From: Aquimarina aggregata
GTDB taxonomy: Bacteria; Bacteroidota; Bacteroidia; Flavobacteriales; Flavobacteriaceae
NCBI RefSeq assembly: GCF_001632745.1
Contig: NZ_LQRT01000035.1
Span: forward strand, 62,001-126,000
Reading direction: 5' to 3'
Length of the DNA stretch: 64,000 bases
Every line of letters starts with the position of its first letter. Position 1 is the first letter of the stretch. The translations under genes were made by a program, and so were the position numbers. Positions 53,159 to 60,854 of the stretch are shown here, one piece after another. The notes beneath the pieces were generated by a model that saw only the letters and a list, made by a program, of their open reading frames with translations, searched no databases and had not been told where the DNA came from.

Positions 53159-53202
53159 CAAATATATTGAAAAATTTACCACTTTTTACCACAATTTACC
53201 AC
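53159..53202 (-). promoter_or_regulatory. mraZ promoter with three MraZ boxes
   Basis: On the minus strand, GTGGT occurs three times with exact 10-bp spacing (53202-53198, 53192-53188, 53182-53178), each followed by a five-base AT-rich spacer. Twelve bases further on is an exact TATATTTG -7 element (53166-53159), and the mraZ ATG lies 26 nt beyond that. The layout is that of MraZ autoregulatory sites covering the promoter. Confidence 0.7.
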
Positions 53203-53401
53203 ATTGTTAATAAGTTATACTTAAAACGAGTCAATATTTAGCTTTTAAAACTTTAATATTTTGTCTGTCAGTACACTTACAGAAGTGCAAGAAAACAATA
53301 GGCTATACTCATTTTGGATAGAAATTGAACATCAAAAAAAGGATTAAAAAAAATCATTCTGTAGTATTCATAAAAAATCTTAAAACTAATTATGAAAATG
53401 C

Positions 53402-53409
53402 TATATTTG
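53402..53409 (+). promoter_or_regulatory. Probable -7 element of the hydrolase-engB operon
   Basis: An exact TATATTTG match, 26 nt before ATG 53436. It supports that start over the upstream TTG (53325). The rest of the 303-nt region between mraZ and this gene holds only the mraZ promoter. Confidence 0.45.
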
Positions 53410-53435
53410 CTTTTAGTTCTTGTAAGAGGTATTTA

Positions 53436-54206
53436 ATGAATCACGAATTAAAAAAAGACGGAAAATTTAGTTATCTAGACATAGGAGAAGGGTCGCCGCT
53501 AATCATTTTACATGGTTTAATGGGTGGTTTAAGCAACTTTGAGGGCGTTAGTTCCTACTTTCCTGTAGAAGGTTATAAAGTATTAATTCCTGAACTTCCT
53601 GTCTATACTTTACCATTGTTAAAAACCAAGGTAAGCACCTATGCTAAATACCTTAAAGATTTTATAGATCATTTAGGATATGGAGACAAGGAAGTGATTC
53701 TTTTGGGTAATTCACTTGGGGGACATATTGCATTGCTATGTACAAAAATGTATCCTGAAAAAGTAAAAGGACTTGTAATTACTGGAAGTTCTGGATTATA
53801 TGAAAGCGCAATGGGCGAAAGTTATCCTAAAAGAGGGGATTATGAATACATTAGAGCTAAAGCTGAAAGTGTGTTTTATGACCCTGCAATTGCCACAAAA
53901 GAAATTGTAGATGAAGTTTATTCAACCGTTAACGACCGTAATAAATTAATTCGAACTCTTGCTATTGCAAAAAGTGCTATCCGGCATAATATGGCAAAAG
54001 ATTTACCAAAAATGAATACGCCTACCTGCATTATATGGGGTAAAAATGATACTGTTACGCCACCAGAAGTAGCCGATGATTTTAACAGATTGCTTCCTGA
54101 TTCTGATTTATATTGGATAGACAAATGTGGTCATGCAGCAATGATGGAACATCCGGACGAATTCAACAAAATACTGCACAGTTGGTTAGTGCAACGCAAT
54201 TTCTAA
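53436..54206 (+). CDS. Alpha/beta hydrolase
   Basis: A 256-residue single-domain hydrolase. It has the oxyanion HG motif (IILHGLMGGLSNF), nucleophile elbow GNSLGGH (Ser), acid in IIWGKNDTVTPP (Asp) and His in DKCGHAAMMEHPDEF. ATG 53436 (MNHELKKDGKFSY) is chosen. An upstream TTG at 53325 would add 37 basic residues unlike the family, and a promoter element lies inside that extension. It directly precedes engB (18 nt), a conserved pair in this phylum. The substrate is unknown. Confidence 0.9.
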   Translation: MNHELKKDGKFSYLDIGEGSPLIILHGLMGGLSNFEGVSSYFPVEGYKVLIPELPVYTLPLLKTKVSTYAKYLKDFIDHLGYGDKEVILLGNSLGGHIALLCTKMYPEKVKGLVITGSSGLYESAMGESYPKRGDYEYIRAKAESVFYDPAIATKEIVDEVYSTVNDRNKLIRTLAIAKSAIRHNMAKDLPKMNTPTCIIWGKNDTVTPPEVADDFNRLLPDSDLYWIDKCGHAAMMEHPDEFNKILHSWLVQRNF

Positions 54207-54224
54207 ATCATAATAAATTTTACT

Positions 54225-54830
54225 ATGAAAATTAGTAGCGCTGAATTTGTAATGAGTAACAGCGACGTAGCTAAATGTCCAAAAGACAAGCTGCCAGAAT
54301 ACGCCTTTATTGGCAGGTCAAATGTTGGTAAATCATCATTAATCAACATGTTAACAGATCGCAAAAGCTTAGCAAAAACGTCAGGAAAACCTGGTAAAAC
54401 TCAGTTAATCAATCACTTTATCATTAACAAAAACTGGTTTTTAGTAGATTTACCTGGATATGGATATGCCAAAGTATCTAAATCTGCAAAAAGAGTATTT
54501 CAAAAATTCATAACTGCTTACTTTTCAAAACGCACACAACTAGTTAGTGCATTTGTGCTTGTTGATTGCCGACATGAACCTCAAAAAATAGACCTTGAAT
54601 TCATGCAATGGCTTGGAGAAAATCAAATTCCTTTTTCTATTATTTTCACTAAAGCCGATAAACTTACTAAAACCAAGTTACCTATCCAGATAGATGTTTA
54701 TATTAAAGAAATGCTGAATTACTGGGAAGAAATGCCGAATTATTTTATTACCTCTTCGTCTTCTGGTTTAGGTAAAGACGACGTTTTAAATTATATTAAC
54801 GAAATTAACCAACAACTAAAGAATTCTTAA
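54225..54830 (+). CDS. engB: Ribosome biogenesis GTP-binding protein EngB (YihA/YsxC)
   Basis: A 201-residue Ras-like GTPase needed for large-subunit assembly. The G1 motif is GRSNVGKSSLI. The switch region reads KTSGKPGKTQLINHF, G3 is DLPGYGYAKVSK, and G4 is TKADK. It ends with SSSSGLGKDDVLNYI (G5-like). Length typical. It follows the alpha/beta hydrolase in one operon and is ended by a strong bidirectional hairpin. Confidence 0.96.
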   Translation: MKISSAEFVMSNSDVAKCPKDKLPEYAFIGRSNVGKSSLINMLTDRKSLAKTSGKPGKTQLINHFIINKNWFLVDLPGYGYAKVSKSAKRVFQKFITAYFSKRTQLVSAFVLVDCRHEPQKIDLEFMQWLGENQIPFSIIFTKADKLTKTKLPIQIDVYIKEMLNYWEEMPNYFITSSSSGLGKDDVLNYINEINQQLKNS

Positions 54831-54864
54831 CCCATGTTTAGGCATCGATAATTAACCAAACAAC

Positions 54865-54903
54865 AATAGAAACATTCTTTCTTTGATAAAGAATGTTTCT
54901 ATT
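54865..54903. terminator. Bidirectional terminator
   Basis: A 16-bp stem AATAGAAACATTCTTT/AAAGAATGTTTCTATT (54865-54880, 54888-54903) with a 7-nt loop, between convergent engB (+) and a small minus-strand gene. Confidence 0.75.
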
Positions 54904-54905
54904 AT

Positions 54906-55265
54906 TTACCCAACTTCTCTGCTAAGCTCTTCAACCAAACTTTCAACAGATTTTAGAGTTGTCAATTTTTCTGAATCAAAAATCAATTCAAGTTTTTTTT
55001 TGTTTTCTTCAAAAATAACAGGGAAGCTATACTCGTCGAGATTAGGATATGTTTCAAGAAAATCATTTTTATACATAAAAACGAATTCATGATCGGTATT
55101 CTCTCTAAAAATTCTCCACTCTTCTTTTTCAGAAAAGTTTCCATGAGTAAGACTACATAGACCACAAGCATATGTGCTGGGACTTATAATCTTATGAACC
55201 AAATCTATATATTTACTAAAAATATCAGACTTTGCATTGTACACAAAAATTATTTTTTTCTTCAA
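54906..55265 (-). CDS. Hypothetical protein with CxxC motif
   Basis: A 119-residue soluble protein that I do not recognise as a named family. It begins with a hydrophobic strand IIFVYNAK and contains a YACGLCSLTHGNF segment (CxxC, about residues 33-45). The EFVFMYKNDFLETYP and SFPVIFEENKKKLELIF segments after it suggest an alpha/beta, thioredoxin-like layout. It might be a redox or metal-binding protein, which is speculation. It lies downstream of gldC on the same strand, 47 nt apart. Confidence 0.7.
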   Translation of the reverse strand: MKKKIIFVYNAKSDIFSKYIDLVHKIISPSTYACGLCSLTHGNFSEKEEWRIFRENTDHEFVFMYKNDFLETYPNLDEYSFPVIFEENKKKLELIFDSEKLTTLKSVESLVEELSREVG

Positions 55266-55312
55266 TCTTCTAATTTATGTACTTAGTCTAGAATACTATA
55301 AAAACCTATCAA

Positions 55313-55651
55313 TTATTGTTGTTTCAGTTCTAGTTTTTCTGCGAAATAATCACAGAAATCTTTCATTGTAGCTGTCATTTTTTCATCCTGAGTAGCTCTA
55401 TGAAATGTATCACTCATTGCTACCAGTGTTTGATGAAAGAAAATTTTCATTTCGTCTACTGGCATATCTTTAGTCCATAAATCAATACGCAGGCTTTCTT
55501 TATTTTTACTATCCCAAACCGACAACAGCATCGCTTTAGTTTCTTCATCTTCTACACCTCCATCCTTAGCTGTCCATTTCAATTTTTCAGGAATGCGGTT
55601 TTCATCTAATGCGATATCTATTTTGATTTCAGATTTATGTTCAATTGCCAT
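55313..55651 (-). CDS. gldC: Gliding motility protein GldC
   Basis: A 112-residue cytoplasmic protein with the GldC signature KSEIKIDIALDENRIPEKLK, then WTAKDGGVEDEETKAMLLSV and IDLWTKDMPVDEMKIFFHQT. GldC is an accessory gliding protein. Its start overlaps the gldB stop by one base, so the two are one operon. Confidence 0.95.
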   Translation of the reverse strand: MAIEHKSEIKIDIALDENRIPEKLKWTAKDGGVEDEETKAMLLSVWDSKNKESLRIDLWTKDMPVDEMKIFFHQTLVAMSDTFHRATQDEKMTATMKDFCDYFAEKLELKQQ

Positions 55652-56619
55652 TATCTTGCTGGTTTATATTTTGAAGTATTAAAAATTGTTTCGGCATCGG
55701 CCAATAATAATTGTCGCAAAGATACATTGTTATTTTGCATATATGAAGTCACAATTCTCCAACCGATAAATTGCCCTACTCGATCTGGTGCTTCTTTATC
55801 AATTTCTTCTAAATAAAACTTTGAAAATGGCGCAGGATATAAAAATCTAGGCATTAATTCACTATCTGTGCTATACAAAAGTTGCTTATCTATAAAATAT
55901 CTCCAGATTTGCTCTTCGTTAGCCATAACCCACTCATATTGTTCTTCTGTATATCCCATTTTTCTAGCTGCATCAGCTTTTGGCAATAGTAAATCCTTTA
56001 AATACAACTCTTTCCCAAAAGATATCAGGTTTCCTAAAAACGATCTATCTCTTATAGGTCCCACAAGGTTTTTAGCATAAGCCGAGGCTACATCGGGTAC
56101 TATTTGATCTCTTTCAAAATTTTGTTTTAAATATTTTTGTATTGCCTCATAAAAATGATGATCCTTGCCCAAGTATGTATCTAAAGAGATAATCAATAGT
56201 CCTTTTGAAACTACTATTTTATTGCGATAATCTACATCTGAAGCTATTGTAATTATTCTTGGATCTTTTATTTCAGGAAAATAATATTTAAGATGCTGAA
56301 AAAGTGAATACAGCTCTTCTTTTTCCTTAGAAAGATCCGAAAATTTAGCACTTAATTCTTTATTAACTTCTAACTGAACAGTATCTTTTGTTCTATTAAG
56401 CCATATACTATCAGCATACTTTTCTGAAAACAGAAAAGGATATTCTTTCTTTAAATCGGGTAAATTCTCTTGCGTTAACCCGGCAAACAATTCATCAAAA
56501 CGTTCAATTTCTAATTCGACTGGGATTTTAGCAATTTTCTTTTCAATTTCATTTTCTTTACCACATGAGTAAAAAACACAAAAAAGTATAATAAATTTTA
56601 ATAATCTAGCACTATTCAT
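55651..56619 (-). CDS. gldB: Gliding motility lipoprotein GldB
   Basis: About 322 residues from ATG 56619. A start 17 codons upstream at 56670 is possible but places charged residues before the lipoprotein signal. The signal (LLKFIILFCVFYSC) ends in a lipobox Cys. The following domain has IERFDELFAGLTQENLPDLK, then IWRYFIDKQLLYSTDSELMP and QFIGWRIVTSYM, all typical of GldB. It is essential for gliding in Flavobacterium (family knowledge). A TATCTTTG element (56702-56695, minus) lies upstream. Confidence 0.93.
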   Translation of the reverse strand: MNSARLLKFIILFCVFYSCGKENEIEKKIAKIPVELEIERFDELFAGLTQENLPDLKKEYPFLFSEKYADSIWLNRTKDTVQLEVNKELSAKFSDLSKEKEELYSLFQHLKYYFPEIKDPRIITIASDVDYRNKIVVSKGLLIISLDTYLGKDHHFYEAIQKYLKQNFERDQIVPDVASAYAKNLVGPIRDRSFLGNLISFGKELYLKDLLLPKADAARKMGYTEEQYEWVMANEEQIWRYFIDKQLLYSTDSELMPRFLYPAPFSKFYLEEIDKEAPDRVGQFIGWRIVTSYMQNNNVSLRQLLLADAETIFNTSKYKPAR

Positions 56620-56694
56620 TCTTAAAATATAATATGTCTCTAAATAATTTTTACATTTATAAAACGGCATCTTTTTTTATTAATTTTATAATTA

Positions 56695-56702
56695 CAAAGA
56701 TA
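56695..56702 (-). promoter_or_regulatory. Probable -7 element of gldBC
   Basis: Reads TATCTTTG on the minus strand, an exact TAnnTTTG match, 75 nt before the chosen gldB start. No clear -33 TTG at the normal spacing. Confidence 0.35.
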
Positions 56703-56817
56703 CTATATCGAGTTACGAATTACGAATTACAAATTGTCAATTACAAAACCACGAAGTAAATAATCTATTACAATATAAATCAATACATTAATAGAGATTC
56801 TTAAATTTCAAATCAGA

Positions 56818-56825
56818 TACATTTG
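56818..56825 (+). promoter_or_regulatory. Probable -7 element of nadE
   Basis: TACATTTG, an exact TAnnTTTG match, 38 nt before the nadE ATG. Confidence 0.35.
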
Positions 56826-56863
56826 TCTTTCACTTTAGATAAAGAAATATTAAAAAATACAAT

Positions 56864-57652
56864 ATGCAGGTAGAAAAAACAGTCGATCATATCACCAATT
56901 GGTTAAAAGAATACGCAAACAATGCCAATATAGATGGTTTTGTTGTTGGTGTAAGTGGCGGAATTGATAGTGCAGTCACTTCTTCATTATGCGCAAATAC
57001 AGGTTTAAAAGTACTTTGTGTAGAAATGCCAATACACCAGGCTCAAAGTCAAGTTAACAGAGCACAAGAACATATTGCGCAATTAAAACAGCGCTTTCCT
57101 AATGTTTCAGATGTTAGAGTAGATCTTACGTCTGTTTTTGAAGAATTCAAAAGTGTTGTTCCTAAAGTAGATTCGAGTGCACAACTTGATTTATCATTAG
57201 CCAATACCAGAGCCAGATTAAGAATGTCTACCCTATATTATTTTGCAGGTTTACATAAATATTTAGTTGCAGGTACTGGTAATAAAGTCGAAGATTTCGG
57301 GGTAGGTTTTTATACTAAATATGGAGATGGTGGTGTAGACTTAAGTCCAATTGCAGATTTATTGAAAAGTGAAGTATACGCTTTAGGAAAATCCCTTAAC
57401 GTTCCCGAATCGATACAAGTTGCCCCACCAACAGATGGTTTGTTTGGTGATAGTCGAAGTGATGAAGATCAAATTGGTGCCAGTTATGATGAATTAGAAT
57501 GGGCCATGAAAATGAAGGATGAAGGAAAAAATAGCAATGACTTTACAGGAAGAGAACAAGAAGTATTTAAAATTTTTATTCGTTTAAATACCGTAAATCA
57601 GCATAAAATGAAACCCATACCTGTCTGTAAAATACCCGTTGATCTATTATAA
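56864..57652 (+). CDS. nadE: NAD synthase (ammonia-dependent type)
   Basis: A 262-residue ATP-pyrophosphatase-type enzyme that amidates deamido-NAD in the last step of NAD synthesis. The PP-loop is GVSGGIDSAVTSSL, the NaAD-binding element is AGTGNKVEDFGVGFYTKYGD, and PTDGLFGDSRSDEDQIGASY contains the family's DGL...DE motif. There is no N-terminal glutaminase domain, so it should use ammonia. Confidence 0.95.
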   Translation: MQVEKTVDHITNWLKEYANNANIDGFVVGVSGGIDSAVTSSLCANTGLKVLCVEMPIHQAQSQVNRAQEHIAQLKQRFPNVSDVRVDLTSVFEEFKSVVPKVDSSAQLDLSLANTRARLRMSTLYYFAGLHKYLVAGTGNKVEDFGVGFYTKYGDGGVDLSPIADLLKSEVYALGKSLNVPESIQVAPPTDGLFGDSRSDEDQIGASYDELEWAMKMKDEGKNSNDFTGREQEVFKIFIRLNTVNQHKMKPIPVCKIPVDLL

Positions 57653-57795
57653 TCAACATTTTATCGAGAAATTAATAAAAAAAAGTTTACAAGGATTAGT
57701 TCTTAGTAATTTTGCAGCAAGATTTAAAAATTACCCCTAACCGAGAAATGTTAAAACAAAAAAAGAAAAACTAACATTAACAATCGTAAACAAGA

Positions 57796-58428
57796 ATGAC
57801 AACCGTATTAATCGCTGATCATCATCCAATTACTAGGAAGGGGATCGTTTCTTTATTTCGCCACTCAGAAGATTATGAGATTACTGGTAAAGTAAGTAAC
57901 GGTAACGAGATGTATGACATCTTAAAAGATAATACTCCAGATGTACTTATTATGGAGTTAGATCTGCCCCAAATTAATGGGATCATGGCATTAAGAACCA
58001 TCAAAAAGGAATTTGCAGGAATAAAAGTTATTATTTTTAGTTCTCATCCAGAAGAAATGTACGCATTAAGTGCTATTAAAGCCGGTGCATCTGCATATTT
58101 ATCTAAAACTGTCCCAACAAAAACGTTAAAAAAAGCAATAGAGCGTGTTGCTCGAGGAGGAATTTATTTAAATGACAATCTTACTCAACAATTAGCAAAT
58201 GGTAATGCTAATGAAAATAATATGGTTGTTAAATACAAAAAATTATCCTCTAGAGAAATCGAAGTATTAAACCTTTTATCCTCTGGAAAGAGAAATAAGG
58301 ATATTGCTACCACATTGTCAATTAACGAAAAGACGGTAAGTACATACAAGACAAGATTACTAAAAAAATTAAAAGTGGACAATCTTGCTGATTTAATCCA
58401 TCAATCTAGATTATTGCATATTAGCTAG
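57796..58428 (+). CDS. LuxR-type response regulator with atypical receiver domain
   Basis: A 210-residue NarL/FixJ-like protein. The receiver domain (1-120) starts TTVLIADHHPITRKG. The phospho-acceptor position is Glu54 (PDVLIMELDLPQING), where a true response regulator has Asp; the Lys of LSKTV is kept. The C-terminal LuxR HTH (145-208) reads LSSREIEVLNLLSSGKRNKD and INEKTVSTYKTRLLKKL. It is probably not switched by ordinary Asp phosphorylation. It converges on dnaG with a 4-nt overlap. The target genes are unknown. Confidence 0.9.
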   Translation: MTTVLIADHHPITRKGIVSLFRHSEDYEITGKVSNGNEMYDILKDNTPDVLIMELDLPQINGIMALRTIKKEFAGIKVIIFSSHPEEMYALSAIKAGASAYLSKTVPTKTLKKAIERVARGGIYLNDNLTQQLANGNANENNMVVKYKKLSSREIEVLNLLSSGKRNKDIATTLSINEKTVSTYKTRLLKKLKVDNLADLIHQSRLLHIS

Positions 58429-60386
58429 ATCACTCGATTTAGTTTCCTGTATAGTAACTTTTTAAGAATTTGATAATCACGAATATCTTCTAAGACATTC
58501 ATGTTATTTTCAATATTTTGAGCTTTCACTTCTTGTGAAAGCTCTTGTATTTTTTGATCGATTAGAAATCCTCTTAGGCTCAATATTGTAGTATTTACAT
58601 ATTCTGCTATAGTTTCTGTCTTTTGCTTTACATGTATTTCCATGTCTGCCCATCTATGCAACTCATAGCGTTCTTCATTCATCATAATTTCAGTAATCTC
58701 AGAAGCTATTTCTGGTGGGATTTTATTTATAAAATTCTCAACTTTAAATTCGTCAACTTGATTTAATTCTTCGATCAAAATAGCATAAACATCTTTAAAA
58801 ACTTGATCTGTAAACTCAACTTCGTCATCCTGCAAGTCAAGATAGATTTTTTCAAAAACCTTTATCTTATGGATTTCAGGTTCTAAGACAAGTTCTCCTT
58901 CTTCATTTTCTTTCATTATCAGATCTTCAAACTCTTCTTCTTGAACACCGTACATTAATAAAGCCTTAATTAAGTGACGTTCTAAAACGTATTGCCTGTT
59001 TACTTTAGGTTGTTTTGGAGTTTCAGTTTTTACAACCTCAAGAGATTTTTGTTCCTTTTTTTGTTGTTTTCGCTGATCTTTTTCGCCTACATTACGTATT
59101 TGTGCTAAAGTATCAAATAGCACATCTTCAGAAATATCCATAATACGAGAACATTCTCGTACATAAATTTCTCGTTTAATAACATCTGGAATTTTTGAAA
59201 TACTAGTCACCATATCCCTAATCAATTCGGCTTTCTTGATTGGGTCATTTTTTGATTCTTTCTGTAACAAGGATGCCTTAAAACTTATAAAATCTTGACT
59301 ATGTTCTTCTAAATATGATGTTAATTCTTCTAATGTATTTTGTTTTGCAAAACTATCAGGGTCTTCTCCTTCAGGAAAGCTACATACTTTTACATTCATA
59401 CCCTGTTCTAGAATGAGATCTATCCCACGAATAGATGCTCTCATACCAGCGGCATCACTATCAAAAAGTACTGTAATATTTTTTGTAAGTCTGTTGATTA
59501 ATCGAATTTGATCACTTGTAAGTGCTGTCCCCGAAGATGAAACTACATTGCTTACTCCCGTTTGATTAAACTGAATAACATCTGTATATCCTTCTACCAA
59601 AAAGCAATTATCTTCTTTAGCAATTGCTTGCTTGGCATGATAAATACCGTACAAAACTTTACTTTTATGATAGATATCGCTCTCTGGAGAGTTAAGATAT
59701 TTTGCTGCTTTTTTTTCATTGGTTAAAATCCTACCACCAAAACCGAGCACACGCCCCGACATAGATTGTATTGGAAACATGACTCTACCCTTAAAACGAT
59801 CGAACTGTTTTTCTTCTTTTACAATAGTCAATCCCGTTTTTTCCAGATATTCTAACTTATATCCTTTTTTAATAGCTTCTGCCGTAAATGCATCCCATAC
59901 GTCTGGTGAATATCCTAATCCAAACTTTTTAATAGTTTCATCTGTAAAACCACGTTCTTTAAAATAGGTCAGTCCAATAGCTTTACCTTTTTCTGTTTTA
60001 TGTAAAGAGTTTTGAAAAAACGTATTTGCAAACTCGCTAACCAAGTACATACTCTCACGCTCATCGGCTTGTTGTTTCTGTTCATCGGTCTGCTCTGTTT
60101 CTTCAATTTCAATATTATATTTCTTAGCTAAATATTTAATTGCTTCTGGATAAGTAAAGTGCTCATGCTCCATCAAAAATGCTACAGCATTACCACCTTT
60201 ACCACTAGAAAAATCTTTCCATATTTGTTTTACAGGAGATACCATAAAAGAAGGAGTTCTTTCTTCACTAAATGGACTTAATCCTTTAAAATTACTTCCT
60301 GATTTCTTTAACTGAACAAAATCACCTATTACCTCTTCTAATCGAACAGCCTCAAAAACAGCATCTATTGTAGATTTATGAATCAT
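58425..60386 (-). CDS. dnaG: DNA primase DnaG without zinc-ligand residues
   Basis: A 653-residue primase that makes RNA primers at the replication fork. The catalytic core is complete, with TOPRIM motifs VEGYTDVI and LFDSDAAGM, and the RNA-polymerase-like region FKGRVMFPIQ, then VLGFGGRIL. The N-terminal zinc-ribbon region aligns well (GLSPFSEERTPSFMVSP, then IWKDFSSGKGGNAVAFL), but the usual Cys/His ligands are Ser37, Ser40, Asp58 and Ser61. The C-terminal helicase-binding region is present (about 450-653). From recall, this substitution is usual in flavobacteria. Confidence 0.95.
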   Translation of the reverse strand: MIHKSTIDAVFEAVRLEEVIGDFVQLKKSGSNFKGLSPFSEERTPSFMVSPVKQIWKDFSSGKGGNAVAFLMEHEHFTYPEAIKYLAKKYNIEIEETEQTDEQKQQADERESMYLVSEFANTFFQNSLHKTEKGKAIGLTYFKERGFTDETIKKFGLGYSPDVWDAFTAEAIKKGYKLEYLEKTGLTIVKEEKQFDRFKGRVMFPIQSMSGRVLGFGGRILTNEKKAAKYLNSPESDIYHKSKVLYGIYHAKQAIAKEDNCFLVEGYTDVIQFNQTGVSNVVSSSGTALTSDQIRLINRLTKNITVLFDSDAAGMRASIRGIDLILEQGMNVKVCSFPEGEDPDSFAKQNTLEELTSYLEEHSQDFISFKASLLQKESKNDPIKKAELIRDMVTSISKIPDVIKREIYVRECSRIMDISEDVLFDTLAQIRNVGEKDQRKQQKKEQKSLEVVKTETPKQPKVNRQYVLERHLIKALLMYGVQEEEFEDLIMKENEEGELVLEPEIHKIKVFEKIYLDLQDDEVEFTDQVFKDVYAILIEELNQVDEFKVENFINKIPPEIASEITEIMMNEERYELHRWADMEIHVKQKTETIAEYVNTTILSLRGFLIDQKIQELSQEVKAQNIENNMNVLEDIRDYQILKKLLYRKLNRVI

Positions 60387-60854
60387 TTTCCAGTTACCTT
60401 TTTTATTCTTTTACCACCTTTAAAGGTTTTACTTGTATACTTCCAAATCAATTTTAAGATTAAGATTAAATTTTTATTCCTACTCTAAAACGAGTAAAAT
60501 TATCATCTCTTAAAAAAGCATTTCATATGCGTTCTCAATACAAAAGTAGCATAATCAATAATAGTAGGCTAAACTACAATTTTCAATCAAAAAACACCTC
60601 ATTTATGTATTGATAAGATTCACTTTTATCACTTTTTCATAGAAACAACTAATTATCATCAAAATAGAACAAAACCAAACATACTGTGGGATTCTTTACT
60701 ATTTGATCGAAAAAATCTCACGAATTTGAAGTCGAAATATTCCTCTTTAAAGCCTTTTTTTCCTCTTCACATAGATTTAATTTAAAAACACGGTTTCCTG
60801 TCTTTTATTTGCTCAAAAATTAATCATATAAACATTAAACATAAAAAAATTGTT
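60387..60854. other. Intergenic region between dnaG and the COG4315-like gene
   Basis: 468 nt, AT-rich, divergent promoters expected. No supportable ORF. A weak inverted repeat TTGATCGAAAAAAT near 60700 is not convincing. Nothing else seen. Confidence 0.3.

Noticed and set aside
53325..53435. Upstream TTG start for the alpha/beta hydrolase
   Set aside because: The extension is basic and unlike hydrolases, and a TATATTTG promoter element lies within it.
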